From Schaalia odontolytica (lineage in GTDB: Bacteria; Actinomycetota; Actinomycetes; Actinomycetales; Actinomycetaceae), in NCBI RefSeq assembly GCF_002847525.1, contig NZ_PKKM01000001.1:186001-250000 (forward strand): 64,000 nucleotides of DNA, given 5' to 3'. Below are positions 21,025 through 29,885 of this stretch, one piece after another. A model generated the notes under the pieces. That model did no database searches, was not told where the DNA came from, and was given only the letters and a program-made list of their open reading frames with translations. Each line of letters opens with the position of its first letter. Within the stretch, counting starts at the first letter, position 1. A program made the position numbers and the translations under genes.

Positions 21025-22545
21025 TCATCGGGTCGATGTGTCGCGTGCGTCGGCGATCGGGAAACGGATGAGATCCCCTTCGCCGGGATCAAAGACGAGG
21101 GATGACCACGAGGCCTTCACGAGGTCGGGGCGGCTAGCGACCGCCCAGCCGCGCACATGGGCACGCGTGTTAGTTGGAGCAACGTCGGCTGCGCGCTCCA
21201 CTTCCTCATCGGAGACGAGGCGCGTCACCATACCCGCTGCGGCGAGGCGGTAGACGAGGCCGTGGCTGGGACGCAAGTCTGCCCACTGCAGGTCGATGGC
21301 GGCCAGACGCGGGTCGTTCCACTCGAGTCCGGCGCGTTCCTTCTGGCGCTTGATGAGCTGGTACTTGCCCACCCACTCGACGTCACTCGCAACCGAGAAG
21401 AGGTCGGCGCGCATGCGGTCGAGGACGGATTGCCACAGGGTGAGAATCTCCTGATCCGCTGCTGTGGGCGTCGTTCCCGTCTCCTCGAAGGTATCCACAA
21501 CGAGGTCGAGGTAGATCTGCTGAAGCTCGGCCGCCGTGTACGCGCCCCCAGCAGTGGTCACTTTGTAGTCGAGGTCCGGGTGATGGGAGACATTCCAGTT
21601 CTCCTGAACCGGATCGTCCATCACCAGTGAATCCCAGCGCAGGTCGGTGCCCTGCTCGATCGCCCACAGAACGAGCGACGTTGTACCGAAACGCAGGAAG
21701 GCGGATACGTCGAACATGTTGCCGTCGCCGCCGATCACGTGCAAGCGGCGGAACTGTGCTGGATTCGCATGCGGCTCGTCGCGGGTGTTGATGATCGGGC
21801 GGTTGAACGTTGTCTCCAGTCCGACCTCGTTTTCGACAAAGTCTGCGCGCTGCGACATCTGGAAGCCGGGAACTTCGCTCTTTTGGCCAAGACCGACACG
21901 GCCAGCGCCGCAGATGACCGGGCGGGTCACCATGAAGGGCGTGAGGCCACGGACGATAGCGTCGAGATCGGTGATACGCGGCATCTGATAGTTCTCGTGT
22001 GTGCCGTAGGCCGCGCCCTTACCGTCGGTGTTGTTCTTGACGAGAACGATGGGTTCTTCGCCCTGCTCCTCAAGACGCGCCATGACGCGCTGAGCGATGA
22101 CTTCACCCGCGCGATCCCACACAAGCGCATCGCGTGCTCCGAGCGTTTCTGGTGCGGAATACTCGGGATGAGCGTGATCAACGTACAGGCGTGCGCCGTT
22201 CGTCAAAACCGCTGTCGTCGCCGCCGGAAGTGCGAGCTCCTCGGCGGTGGGGCGAGCGACCCGCTCGGATCCGCCCGAGGGTGCAAGATGGTAGGGGTCA
22301 TCGGTGAGCAGCGACGGGTCCGCTGCGGCGCGGGACATACGCATGCCACGCAGATCGTTGAGGGGGTCCTCCCCCGTGTAATCCCAGCGCACGACACCGG
22401 CGCCCTCGGCGGGTGTGCCGAGGCGGCTGATGTCGCCGTAGGTGGTCACGACCTTCGTCGATAGAGCGATGGGATTCGCCCATGCATCGCCGGGACGATA
22501 GACACCGTATTCGGTCTCGGTACCGATAATGCGTTCGCTGCTCAT
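21025..22545 (-). CDS. dop: Depupylase / Pup deamidase Dop
   Basis: A 506-residue Dop, homologous to PafA. It deamidates the Pup C-terminal Gln and removes Pup from substrates. GTETEYGVYRPGD at the N-terminus, the Dop-specific insertion around DYTGEDPLNDLRGMRMS, KNNTDGKGAAYGTHENYQ and RPIINTRDEPHA identify it. It overlaps the arc stop (ATGA) and lies upstream of pup. Dop's greater length (506 versus 461) and the extra N-terminal loop separate it from PafA. Confidence 0.96.
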   Translation of the reverse strand: MSSERIIGTETEYGVYRPGDAWANPIALSTKVVTTYGDISRLGTPAEGAGVVRWDYTGEDPLNDLRGMRMSRAAADPSLLTDDPYHLAPSGGSERVARPTAEELALPAATTAVLTNGARLYVDHAHPEYSAPETLGARDALVWDRAGEVIAQRVMARLEEQGEEPIVLVKNNTDGKGAAYGTHENYQMPRITDLDAIVRGLTPFMVTRPVICGAGRVGLGQKSEVPGFQMSQRADFVENEVGLETTFNRPIINTRDEPHANPAQFRRLHVIGGDGNMFDVSAFLRFGTTSLVLWAIEQGTDLRWDSLVMDDPVQENWNVSHHPDLDYKVTTAGGAYTAAELQQIYLDLVVDTFEETGTTPTAADQEILTLWQSVLDRMRADLFSVASDVEWVGKYQLIKRQKERAGLEWNDPRLAAIDLQWADLRPSHGLVYRLAAAGMVTRLVSDEEVERAADVAPTNTRAHVRGWAVASRPDLVKASWSSLVFDPGEGDLIRFPIADARDTSTR

Positions 22546-24086
22546 TTCACCGTTCCAATCGGCTTTACGCTAACAATCTCGGGAGCCAGGCCGCTGGTGC
22601 GCGCCCAGTCTTCGGGCGACGAGGTGGCCGCGAGCTCCAGCGACTCGTTCATTTCCTCATGGACACCGCGCAGCAGGTGCTCCATGCTCAAACCCGACGA
22701 CACGCCCGTCAGAGCATCCTTGATCGCGTACTTCTTGGCGCGCTCGACAATGCCTGCGATCAGAGCGCCGGAGACAAGGTCGGAGAGGTAGATCCGCTTG
22801 TGGTCGCCGTTCACGAGGGTCGCAAGGAACAGCGCCGTCGTCTCGTTGCGGGCGTAGAGCGCGTCGACCGCGCGTACGCTCATCCCAGCCACGGCCTCGT
22901 CAATACCGCCGAAACGCTCGATTTCCGACGCGTGAATCGGCACCTGCGGGGTGAGGTACTTCGAGAAGATATCGAGGGCACCTGCGCGGTCAGGACGATC
23001 GACACGGATGCGCACGTCGAGGCGCCCTGGGCGCAACACGGCCGGGTCGATCATGTCCGCGCGGTTGGAGGCGCCGATAATCACGACGTTGTCGAGGGAT
23101 TCGACGCCGTCCATCTCGGCGAGCAGCTGCGGAACAATCATCGTTTCGACGTCTGAGGACACGCCCGTACCACGCGTGCGGAACAGGGCTTCCATCTCAT
23201 CGAAGAAAATGACGACGGGAGTGTCACCGGCTGCCAGTGTGCGCGCACGAGCGAAGATCGCGCGGATCTGACGCTCGGTCTCACCGACGAACTTGTTGAG
23301 CAGTTCGGGTCCCTTGATGGACAGGAAGAACGTCGATGCTCCCCCGCGTTTGGACAGCGAGTTCGCGACGGCCTTTGCGATGAGGGTCTTGCCCGAGCCG
23401 GGAGGCCCGTACAGGAGAATGCCTTTGGGGGGACGCAGACCAAACTGCCGGTACAGCTCGGGGTGATTGAAAGGCATCTCAATGGAGTCCCGGACCTGCG
23501 CAATCTGATCGTCGAGGCCACCGATGTCCTCATACGTGACGTCGGGAACCTCGGGGGTCAGCAGCTGCTCGACGTCCTCGCGCACGATGCGCTCGAACGC
23601 GATACCCGAGCGGGCATCCACAACGAGGGAGTCGCCCGGACGCAGGTTTCCGTGGCGTAGAGGGCCTGCCAGCTCCAGCAGGGTCTCCGCGCCGCCCTCC
23701 GCCGCCACGAGCACCCGGTCTGCGCCAACCAGTTCAAGCACGGACACGACCTGCCCGCTGCGCGGGAAGTCGTCTGCGGCAACGGCGATCATCGTGTCGT
23801 CGAGGCGGACCCACTGCCCGTACGACAGGTCAGTGACATCGAGCTTCGGGGTGACGGCGACACGCATATGCTTACCGCCCGTGACGACCTCGATTTGACG
23901 CGACGCGGGGAATGCCCGCACGAACGTGGCCAGGGTCTGCGGAGGCCGCGAGACATCGGCCAGCTCGCCCTGCAACCGAATCAACTCGGTGCGCGCGGTC
24001 GTCAGCGCGGTGGTGAGTCGGCCGTTCTTTTCCTCCAGTGATATCAGGCGTCGTTCGAGAGCCTGACGGGCTTCGACCTCACTCAT
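22542..24086 (-). CDS. arc: Proteasome-type AAA ATPase forming a ring (ARC / Mpa homologue)
   Basis: A 514-residue AAA ATPase: coiled coil (residues ~1-45, the Pup-docking element in this family), OB domains (~46-190), AAA domain with Walker A GPPGSGKT (227-234) and Walker [11 protein letters not shown]. It unfolds pupylated proteins. The C-terminus is SVKPIGTVK and lacks the GQYL tail by which mycobacterial Mpa opens the 20S proteasome, consistent with absent prcBA genes. Start: ATG at 24086 (MSEVEARQ); a GTG at 24101 is possible. It overlaps trmI by eight bases. Confidence 0.95.
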   Translation of the reverse strand: MSEVEARQALERRLISLEEKNGRLTTALTTARTELIRLQGELADVSRPPQTLATFVRAFPASRQIEVVTGGKHMRVAVTPKLDVTDLSYGQWVRLDDTMIAVAADDFPRSGQVVSVLELVGADRVLVAAEGGAETLLELAGPLRHGNLRPGDSLVVDARSGIAFERIVREDVEQLLTPEVPDVTYEDIGGLDDQIAQVRDSIEMPFNHPELYRQFGLRPPKGILLYGPPGSGKTLIAKAVANSLSKRGGASTFFLSIKGPELLNKFVGETERQIRAIFARARTLAAGDTPVVIFFDEMEALFRTRGTGVSSDVETMIVPQLLAEMDGVESLDNVVIIGASNRADMIDPAVLRPGRLDVRIRVDRPDRAGALDIFSKYLTPQVPIHASEIERFGGIDEAVAGMSVRAVDALYARNETTALFLATLVNGDHKRIYLSDLVSGALIAGIVERAKKYAIKDALTGVSSGLSMEHLLRGVHEEMNESLELAATSSPEDWARTSGLAPEIVSVKPIGTVK

Positions 24087-25128
24087 CGGTTGCTGCCTCA
24101 CGTCCCTCAGATGCCCACGTGTCGGCCTGTGCCACGACGTCGCGGCGCACCTTGCGCACCTTCTTCTCGGAGTTCACTCGCTGTCCGACCTTCTCCAGCG
24201 ACCAATCCTGCTCGTCGTCCCACGCGCCACCCTGACCTTCGGCAGCCTTCGCAGGGCGCGTCGAACGTTCCTGGGGCGTCACGCCGGGCGCAAGAAGACG
24301 GGTGACGACGAGGAATCCGGTATGAGCGACCATGCGATGCTCGGGGCGCACGGCGAGACCGTCGAGGTGCCACTCGCGGCGCATGTCCTCCCACGCGATG
24401 GGATCGGTGAAGCGCTCGGAGGCACGCAGGTCCTCGACGAGGCGCGACATCTGGGTGACGGTAGCGACATAACAAACGAGGACGCCGCCCGGGATAAGCG
24501 CGTGCGTGATGGCCTCGATGTTCTCCCAGGGAGCCAGCATGTCCAGCACGATGCGGTCAATGCTGCCTTCCTCGGCAGACCACAGCACCTCGTCGACGTC
24601 GCCGACGCGCAGATCCCACGCGGGGTGGCGACGGCCGAACCACAGGTCGACGTTGGCGGCGGCAATGTCGGCAAAGTCCTGGCGACGTTCGACGGAAATG
24701 AGGCGGCCCTGCGGGCCGACCGCATCGAGAAGTGCCATGGACAGGGCACCCGAGCCCGCCCCTGCTTCGACGACGGTCGCGCCGGGGAAGATATCACCCA
24801 TGTGGGTGATGACGCCGGCATCCTTCGGATAGACGACCGCAGCGCCGCGCGGCATCGACATGACGTAGTCGACCTGGAGCGGACGCAGGATCTGGAACTG
24901 GCGGCCTTCTTCCGTGACGATCACCTGGCCGTCGGGACGCCCAATGACATCGTTATGGTTGAATCCGCCACGGTTGGACTGGAAACGACCGCCGCTGACG
25001 AGAATCACTTGGTGAAAGCGTCCCTTGGGGTCGCGAACCTGAACTCGGTCGCCCTCGGAAAGGACGCCTCGGCGGGTGGGCGGGCCAAAGTCGGTGGCCG
25101 ACATCGAAGTATTACGCTGAATAGACAT
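24079..25128 (-). CDS. trmI: tRNA (adenine-58-N1)-methyltransferase TrmI
   Basis: A 349-residue methyltransferase making m1A58 in tRNA. The N-terminal beta domain is followed by the SAM-binding VVEAGAGSGALSMALLDAVG and by DRIVLDMLAPWENIE. The linked gene order trmI-arc-dop-pup is standard for actinobacteria. The C-terminal ~60 residues are polar and charged, beyond the usual enzyme core. Start: ATG at 25128 has no Shine-Dalgarno sequence but lies seven bases after TATCCT, consistent with leaderless translation; the frame continues upstream, and ATG 25104 is an alternative. Confidence 0.92.
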   Translation of the reverse strand: MSIQRNTSMSATDFGPPTRRGVLSEGDRVQVRDPKGRFHQVILVSGGRFQSNRGGFNHNDVIGRPDGQVIVTEEGRQFQILRPLQVDYVMSMPRGAAVVYPKDAGVITHMGDIFPGATVVEAGAGSGALSMALLDAVGPQGRLISVERRQDFADIAAANVDLWFGRRHPAWDLRVGDVDEVLWSAEEGSIDRIVLDMLAPWENIEAITHALIPGGVLVCYVATVTQMSRLVEDLRASERFTDPIAWEDMRREWHLDGLAVRPEHRMVAHTGFLVVTRLLAPGVTPQERSTRPAKAAEGQGGAWDDEQDWSLEKVGQRVNSEKKVRKVRRDVVAQADTWASEGREAATDE

Positions 25129-25135
25129 TACGTAA

Positions 25136-25141
25136 AGGATA
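25136..25141 (-). promoter_or_regulatory. -10 element of a probable leaderless trmI transcript
   Basis: TATCCT on the minus strand, seven bases before the trmI ATG. No ribosome-binding site lies between. The -35 region is weak. Confidence 0.5.
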
Positions 25142-25194
25142 CCGCTTGCTTCCAGCTGCGCCCATGGCAGGACACAGATGAGGGCGATAGGGGT

Positions 25195-25200
25195 TAGCGT
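25195..25200 (+). promoter_or_regulatory. -10 element of a probable leaderless RecB-like transcript
   Basis: TAGCGT, seven bases before the ATG at 25208, with no Shine-Dalgarno sequence. It is the mirror image of the trmI arrangement, the two -10 elements being 53 bp apart. Confidence 0.45.
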
Positions 25201-25207
25201 GGTATTC

Positions 25208-26062
25208 ATGACAGAGCTGATCGCCCCCTCACCCGACGCCCGCACGTGGGAACCCGCGTTATCCGCGTCGCGCGCCAAAGAGTACGAGCGTTGCCCGCTC
25301 CAGTACCGTCTTCACGTACTCGACGGCTACCGGGAGCCGGAGACCCGCGCTAAAGCGCTGGGGACAGTCGTGCACGCGGTTCTGGAGGAGCTGTTCGCCC
25401 TCGAGCCGCAGCAGCGCACACGCGAGAACGCACGCGCGCAGGTCACGCCGCAGTATGAGGCGTTTGCGGCAAAGAATCCAGAGGTCTCGCGCTTGTTCTC
25501 AGACGAAGCGGACCTGCAGGCGTGGCTTGACGATGCGCGATCCCTCATCGACGGATACTTCGCGATCGAGGCGCCCCAGTGGATTGCACCAGCGGCACGA
25601 GAGCAGCGGGTGACGACAACGACCGAGCGCGGGGTGCGGCTGCTGGGCTTCATCGACCGCGTCGATCAGGCACCCGACGGCCGTCTGCGCGTCGTGGACT
25701 ATAAGACTGGGAAGGCACCCGGTCCACGCTATGTCGGCGAGGCGCTCTATCAAATGCGTTTCTACGCTCTGCTGCTTGCGCGCACACAGGTATTACCCTC
25801 ACGCATGCAGTTGGTCTACTTGCGAGCTGGGCAAGTGATCACGCTGGACCCGACGGCCGAAGAAATCCATGATTTTGAGCGCCAGATCGATCAGCTGTGG
25901 GATCGTATTGAACGCGATATTGAGCAGGATTCGTTTGCGCCGCGCAAAAATCCGCTGTGCAACTGGTGCGGCGTACGTTCGCTGTGCCCGGTATTCGGTG
26001 GGACCACTCCGCCGATGCCGCCGCAACACGCGCAGTGGCTGGCGCGCACTCGGCTAGGCTAG
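25208..26062 (+). CDS. RecB-family PD-(D/E)XK exonuclease with probable 4Fe-4S cluster
   Basis: A 284-residue single-domain nuclease. The catalytic core is GFIDRVDQ followed by RLRVVDYKTGK (Asp...Asp-x-Lys), with GTVVHAVLEELF and YQMRFYALLL as flanking motifs of the Cas4/AddB nuclease family. Cysteines in YERCPLQY and in CNWCGVRSLC near the C-terminus are placed to bind a 4Fe-4S cluster. It lacks helicase domains. Divergence from trmI is common in actinobacteria. Start: ATG 25208, apparently leaderless; the frame extends ten codons upstream without support. Confidence 0.9.
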   Translation: MTELIAPSPDARTWEPALSASRAKEYERCPLQYRLHVLDGYREPETRAKALGTVVHAVLEELFALEPQQRTRENARAQVTPQYEAFAAKNPEVSRLFSDEADLQAWLDDARSLIDGYFAIEAPQWIAPAAREQRVTTTTERGVRLLGFIDRVDQAPDGRLRVVDYKTGKAPGPRYVGEALYQMRFYALLLARTQVLPSRMQLVYLRAGQVITLDPTAEEIHDFERQIDQLWDRIERDIEQDSFAPRKNPLCNWCGVRSLCPVFGGTTPPMPPQHAQWLARTRLG

Positions 26063-26066
26063 AAGC

Positions 26067-27002
26067 ATGGAACTGAAGCAATGTGGACATAGCGGGCTGT
26101 ACGTGTCCGCGCTCGGATTGGGCACCCTGACGTGGGGGCGCGATACCGATGGGCCCGAAGCCCACGACATGCTCAAGACTTTCGTCGATGCTGGCGGAAA
26201 CCTGGTCGAGTGCTCGCCCGCTCACGGTGACGGAATTGCCGTTGACGTCCTCTCAGATGCTCTGTCGACTGTTGGTCGCCACCGCGTCGCTCTCGCGTGG
26301 CGAGGCGCAGTGCGGCGCGCCGGGGAAGGTGCGTGGGTGAGCGCCGCGGGCCGTGGAGATCTTCTGCGGAGCCTTGATGACGCGCTCGCCCGGCTCGACA
26401 CGGATTACGTCGATATGTGGCTCGTCGAGCCGCGTCCGGAAGTCCCACTCGAGGAGACGCTCGAGGCGGCGACGCTGGCTTACCGCACCGGCCGTGCTCG
26501 TTACGTGGGATTATCGCGCGCATCCGAATGGGAACTCGCCGAGGCCGTGACGCGCGGTGTATTGGGCGCCTCCGCTCCCATCTCGGTCGTTGAGGTAGCG
26601 TTCTCACTGGCGAATACCTCCGCGGCGCAGACAGTTGCAGAGCTGTCGAACAGAGGCGTCGGCGTCATCGCTGCTTCGGCTCTGGCGGGAGGCGCGCTGA
26701 CCGGCAAATATCGTCACACCACTCCAGCGGATTCGCGTGCAGCATCACCGCATTTGCGTCACATGGTCGAACCCTATCTGGGGGGACAGGCACGCACCGT
26801 TATCGAGGCGGCATCGCGCGCGGGTGCAGGTCTGGAGCGCTCGACCGGCGACGTTGCGTTGGCGTGGGTACGCGACTTCCCCGGCGTGAGTGCCGCGCTC
26901 GTTGGGCCTCGTACCTGCCGACAGTTGGAAGCTCTCCTTGATTATTCAGATCCGTTGCCGGAGCCAATCCGCCAGGTGCTGACGGAGGTCGCCGTGCTGT
27001 AG
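26067..27002 (+). CDS. Aldo/keto reductase-fold protein lacking the catalytic tetrad
   Basis: A 311-residue protein clearly of the aldo/keto reductase fold (SGLYVSALGLGTLTWG start; LDTDYVDMW; YRTGRARYVGLS; VALAWVRDFPGVSAALVG end). The catalytic positions Asp-Tyr-Lys-His read Glu48, His53, Arg79 and Glu121, so normal hydride-transfer chemistry is unlikely. The phosphate-binding C-terminal region is broadly kept. It starts four bases after the RecB-like gene, so the two are probably cotranscribed. It may be a regulatory or scaffold pseudoenzyme; that is inference. Confidence 0.8.
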   Translation: MELKQCGHSGLYVSALGLGTLTWGRDTDGPEAHDMLKTFVDAGGNLVECSPAHGDGIAVDVLSDALSTVGRHRVALAWRGAVRRAGEGAWVSAAGRGDLLRSLDDALARLDTDYVDMWLVEPRPEVPLEETLEAATLAYRTGRARYVGLSRASEWELAEAVTRGVLGASAPISVVEVAFSLANTSAAQTVAELSNRGVGVIAASALAGGALTGKYRHTTPADSRAASPHLRHMVEPYLGGQARTVIEAASRAGAGLERSTGDVALAWVRDFPGVSAALVGPRTCRQLEALLDYSDPLPEPIRQVLTEVAVL

Positions 27003-27087
27003 CCGGATCCCCTGCAAAGAGCCTGGCCATCACAGATCCTTGGGGATGCGATGACTGGTGCAGTCGCTCGATCTGGAGGGTCGGCAT

Positions 27088-27125
27088 AGGGGTGGGCCCG
27101 AACCGGTTGGTTCGGGCCCACCCCT
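27088..27125. terminator. Bidirectional hairpin terminator
   Basis: A 17-bp perfect stem (AGGGGTGGGCCCGAACC and its complement) with a GGTT loop between two convergent genes; a short run CTAAAAA follows on the right. Confidence 0.85.
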
Positions 27126-27149
27126 GCGTCTAAAAACCGAAAAGATCAA

Positions 27150-27428
27150 TCAGTCGTCGACTTCGATGAAATCGTCGTCGTCCTCTTCCTCGGTCTCCTC
27201 CTCATCCTCGTAGTCGTCCTCGTCAGAATCATCGAGGATGTCGAAGGGCAATTCGACCCCGAGCTGGGTAAAGAGAATGTCGTCGTAGGTGAAGAAGGCG
27301 TCGCGCAGCGCCAGCTCGGCTGCTTCGAGCGCGGCGTCGTCGGCCTCGTCTCCATCGCGGGCGATGTCGAAGTGGTTCTCGAAGGCGTTCAGCAGGCGCG
27401 TCAGCGCGCGGCGAGGATCTCCAGTCAT
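27150..27428 (-). CDS. Conserved small acidic protein, unknown function
   Basis: A 92-residue protein. Residues 1-65 look structured (DPRRALTRLLNAFENHF, ALRDAFFTYDDILFTQLG), followed by a tail of almost only Asp and Glu ending EEDDDDFIEVDD. I do not recognise a named family; similar small proteins occur in actinobacteria. The ATG at 27428 lies exactly seven bases after TAGAAT with no ribosome-binding site, so a leaderless start is likely; the ATG at 27437 overlaps that -10 hexamer and would precede the transcription start. Confidence 0.75.
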   Translation of the reverse strand: MTGDPRRALTRLLNAFENHFDIARDGDEADDAALEAAELALRDAFFTYDDILFTQLGVELPFDILDDSDEDDYEDEEETEEEDDDDFIEVDD

Positions 27429-27435
27429 GGCACTC

Positions 27436-27441
27436 ATTCTA
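27436..27441 (-). promoter_or_regulatory. -10 element of a probable leaderless transcript (acidic protein)
   Basis: TAGAAT, seven bases upstream of the ATG at 27428; a strong match to TANNNT. No Shine-Dalgarno sequence is present. Confidence 0.55.
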
Positions 27442-27461
27442 CCGTGAGACGGCGCACTTTA

Positions 27462-28559
27462 TCAGGGGAGGTTGAGCTGCGAACGAATGACGGACACCAT
27501 GAGGTCAGTTCCCTTGATTTCGGCGGTCTGATCGGCACCGAGAATGCGGGTCTGGCCGTCCGCGTCAAGCAGCTGCGACGCGCCCATGTTCGGACCGAGG
27601 GGCAAGATGACCCATTCCTTCGTCGGCTGGTAGATGGCGTCGGGCGTCTCTCCCTCAATCTGCGCAGTGATGTTTGCGATGACGACGCGCGCCTGCTGGC
27701 GAGCTGCGTCGGCGCGCTTGGATTCGCGCACGTCCGTCAGATCACCCACGGCGTAGACGTGCGGGTGGTCGACGACCTGCATGGTGCCGTCCACACGAAT
27801 GGTGCCGTTCGGGTTCATGACGGACTCGTAGTCGCTGCCGATCAGGAAGCCGGTGTTGGCCCGCGCACCGTAGCACTGGAACCACAGATCGGCCTCGATG
27901 ACCTCGCCGTTCTTGGTTTCGACCATGAAGTGACCGAGGTCGCCGACGTTCTGCGGAGGCAGGTAGGCAAGCTCGGAGCCGGTCACGACGCGCACGCCGA
28001 GGGTGCTCAGCTGCTCGCTGATCTCCGCACGGAGGGCGTCCGTGTAGCCGGGCGTGCCCAAGATCTGGTCGGAGGCCTCGACAATAGTGATGTCGAGCCC
28101 CGGGAAGGCGTTTGCCAGCTCACCGGTGAGCTCGATACCGACCGTACCGCCGCCGACGATCATCACCGAGCGCGCACGGCCCAGGTTCTCGTGCAGCTGC
28201 TCGAGGCGGGCCTTGGCCACGGACGAACGGTACGACGAGTACTTGGCCGGGAAGGGGTAGGTGGAGCCGGTGGCGAAGACGACGTAGTCAGCCTCAATAG
28301 GATCGTGGCCGAACACATGAACGGTCGTGCCGTCGACGCGCGAGACGGTGCCGCGCACGATCTCGCCGCGGTTCAGGAGATTCGTGTAGGGCATGAAGAT
28401 TGCGTGCTCCCACACCGTATCGACAGCGGCGCGCAGAGCCGCTGCGTGGTGGACGAACTGATCCTTCTGTTCGATGAGAACGACGTCCGCGAGGGGATCA
28501 AGCCCCTTGGCGACCGTGACGCCTCCGTATCCTCCGCCAATGACTGCGACGCGTGCCAT
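27462..28559 (-). CDS. FAD-dependent pyridine nucleotide oxidoreductase (AIF/FSP1- or NDH-2-like)
   Basis: A 365-residue flavoprotein with two Rossmann motifs: VAVIGGGYGGVTVAKGL at the N-terminus (FAD) and MIVGGGTVGIELTGELA near residue 145 (NAD(P)H), plus HVYAVGDLTDV, the conserved FAD-closing motif. Its compact length and the lack of a long C-terminal membrane helix fit the AIF/FSP1 group better than classic NDH-2; quinone or ferredoxin could be the acceptor. A strong AAGGAGG site precedes ATG 28559. Confidence 0.85.
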   Translation of the reverse strand: MARVAVIGGGYGGVTVAKGLDPLADVVLIEQKDQFVHHAAALRAAVDTVWEHAIFMPYTNLLNRGEIVRGTVSRVDGTTVHVFGHDPIEADYVVFATGSTYPFPAKYSSYRSSVAKARLEQLHENLGRARSVMIVGGGTVGIELTGELANAFPGLDITIVEASDQILGTPGYTDALRAEISEQLSTLGVRVVTGSELAYLPPQNVGDLGHFMVETKNGEVIEADLWFQCYGARANTGFLIGSDYESVMNPNGTIRVDGTMQVVDHPHVYAVGDLTDVRESKRADAARQQARVVIANITAQIEGETPDAIYQPTKEWVILPLGPNMGASQLLDADGQTRILGADQTAEIKGTDLMVSVIRSQLNLP

Positions 28560-28651
28560 GTCTTTCCTCCTTATGAGTGGACCGCGTCTATTGTGTCACC
28601 TGGCGGGCACGAATGCGCGTGGTAGGGACTTAAGTCCGAGCCGTATCGTCG

Positions 28652-29146
28652 TCAGTCGCGCTCGAGGCCCAGGCCTCGCGCAACATTCGGCGGGAAGAAA
28701 TTGGGCCCCTTGAGCACCTTTCCGTCCTCACGCAGCTTGACGGAGCCATCCGGCATGAGCTTGGACAGGTTCGATGCCTGCACCTCAGCGAGCACGGAGT
28801 CGAGGTCCATTCCCGACTCGATCGCCATGCCGTAGATAACGTAGATGAGGTCTGCGAGCGCATCGGCCGCTTCGATGACGTCGCGTTCGCTGTCGTCCGC
28901 CGCGACAGCCTCGGCGGTCGCCGCCTCGATGATGGCGCGGGCGCGCTTGCCGTAGACGGCACCTATCAGCTCCGCGAATTCCTCGGCGATGAGGCTCATG
29001 CGCATGCCGAGACGATCGTAGGACAGCGTCGGATCGCCGAATGATCGAATCGGCATCGAGTAGGTGCGGTGGAACTCCTGGACGAGCTCCATGGGGCTGG
29101 GCGCTCCCCCGGCGATGTTCGAGGCAATGGTGTCCTTCTCGGTCAT
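28652..29146 (-). CDS. MazG-like nucleotide pyrophosphohydrolase
   Basis: A 164-residue protein of the all-alpha NTP pyrophosphatase superfamily (MazG/phosphoribosyl-ATP pyrophosphatase-like). Metal-binding motifs are SLIAEEFAELIGAV (Glu-x2-Glu) and ADALADLIYVIYG (Asp...Asp). Such enzymes clear non-canonical or excess nucleotides; the exact substrate is not visible. Its ATG overlaps the stop of the DsbA-family gene (ATGA), with its own AAAGGA site. Confidence 0.82.
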   Translation of the reverse strand: MTEKDTIASNIAGGAPSPMELVQEFHRTYSMPIRSFGDPTLSYDRLGMRMSLIAEEFAELIGAVYGKRARAIIEAATAEAVAADDSERDVIEAADALADLIYVIYGMAIESGMDLDSVLAEVQASNLSKLMPDGSVKLREDGKVLKGPNFFPPNVARGLGLERD

Positions 29147-29826
29147 GCAAGATCCTTTCGAGACTGCTCCCAGGCGGTGGCCAGGATGTTGGTAAATGCG
29201 GTTGTCGTCTGATGTCCGTCGACGAGGAATTGGGCATCAAACACGTAGGTTGGAACGGAGGTGACCCCCATATGCATCGCCATCTGGAAGTCAGAATAAA
29301 CGCGGGAAGCCCATTCTTCCTCGCCGACGGCCAGTGCGGCGAGTTCCGGTGGCATACCAACGTCCTGCGCACATCCGATGAGAACCTCGGGGTGTGACAC
29401 GTCGAGCCCCATTTCGAAGTGAGCACGCATGATCGCCTCGGCCACCTTCACGTGCAGAGACGACGGGCCAGCGACCGTATCTGCGTCAATGTCCGCGTCG
29501 TGAGCGGCAGCGATCACGCGGTGCGCGCGCGAGGTTGGAGCGATAACGAGGTTATCGAAATCGAAGCGGATTCCCTCGCGCGCACCCAGTGCCTGCATGC
29601 GTTCGTCGGCCTCGCGTACTTCTTCGAGCGTTGCGGCACCGGCCTCTACGAGGGCGACAATCCGCGGCTTGTCGACCGCCACGTCCAGGTCGGGGTCGAG
29701 GAGGAATGCGTGTAGGAAGATCTCAACGTTGTCGCGATGGTCGAATTGTTCGAGAGCAGCACGCAAATGCCGCAGTCCCAGGTAACTCCAGGGATCACAG
29801 GTGTCGAGCCACATATCAATACGCAC
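29143..29826 (-). CDS. DsbA-family (FrnE-like) thioredoxin-fold oxidoreductase
   Basis: A 227-residue cytosolic protein (no signal peptide) of the FrnE/HCCA-isomerase DsbA family. The active-site region is WLDTCDPWSYLG: only the first cysteine of the usual CPWC motif remains (CDPW), so a classic disulfide cycle is unlikely. The C-terminal VTSVPTYVFDAQFLVDG is the cis-Pro loop and helix expected of the fold. GTG start at 29826, with AGGAGG five bases upstream. It overlaps the MazG-like gene. Confidence 0.85.
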   Translation of the reverse strand: MRIDMWLDTCDPWSYLGLRHLRAALEQFDHRDNVEIFLHAFLLDPDLDVAVDKPRIVALVEAGAATLEEVREADERMQALGAREGIRFDFDNLVIAPTSRAHRVIAAAHDADIDADTVAGPSSLHVKVAEAIMRAHFEMGLDVSHPEVLIGCAQDVGMPPELAALAVGEEEWASRVYSDFQMAMHMGVTSVPTYVFDAQFLVDGHQTTTAFTNILATAWEQSRKDLA

Positions 29827-29850
29827 GGCGCCTCCTCGTCGGTGGTATGG

Positions 29851-29879
29851 AAAACCCCGGAGCCTTTCGGCCCCGGGGT
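29851..29879 (-). terminator. Rho-independent terminator downstream of tRNA-Leu
   Basis: On the minus strand: ACCCCGG, a mismatch, GCC, GAAA loop, GGC and CCGGGGT, followed by TTTT. It lies immediately after the tRNA and before the DsbA-family gene. Confidence 0.8.
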
Positions 29880-29885
29880 ATCTCG

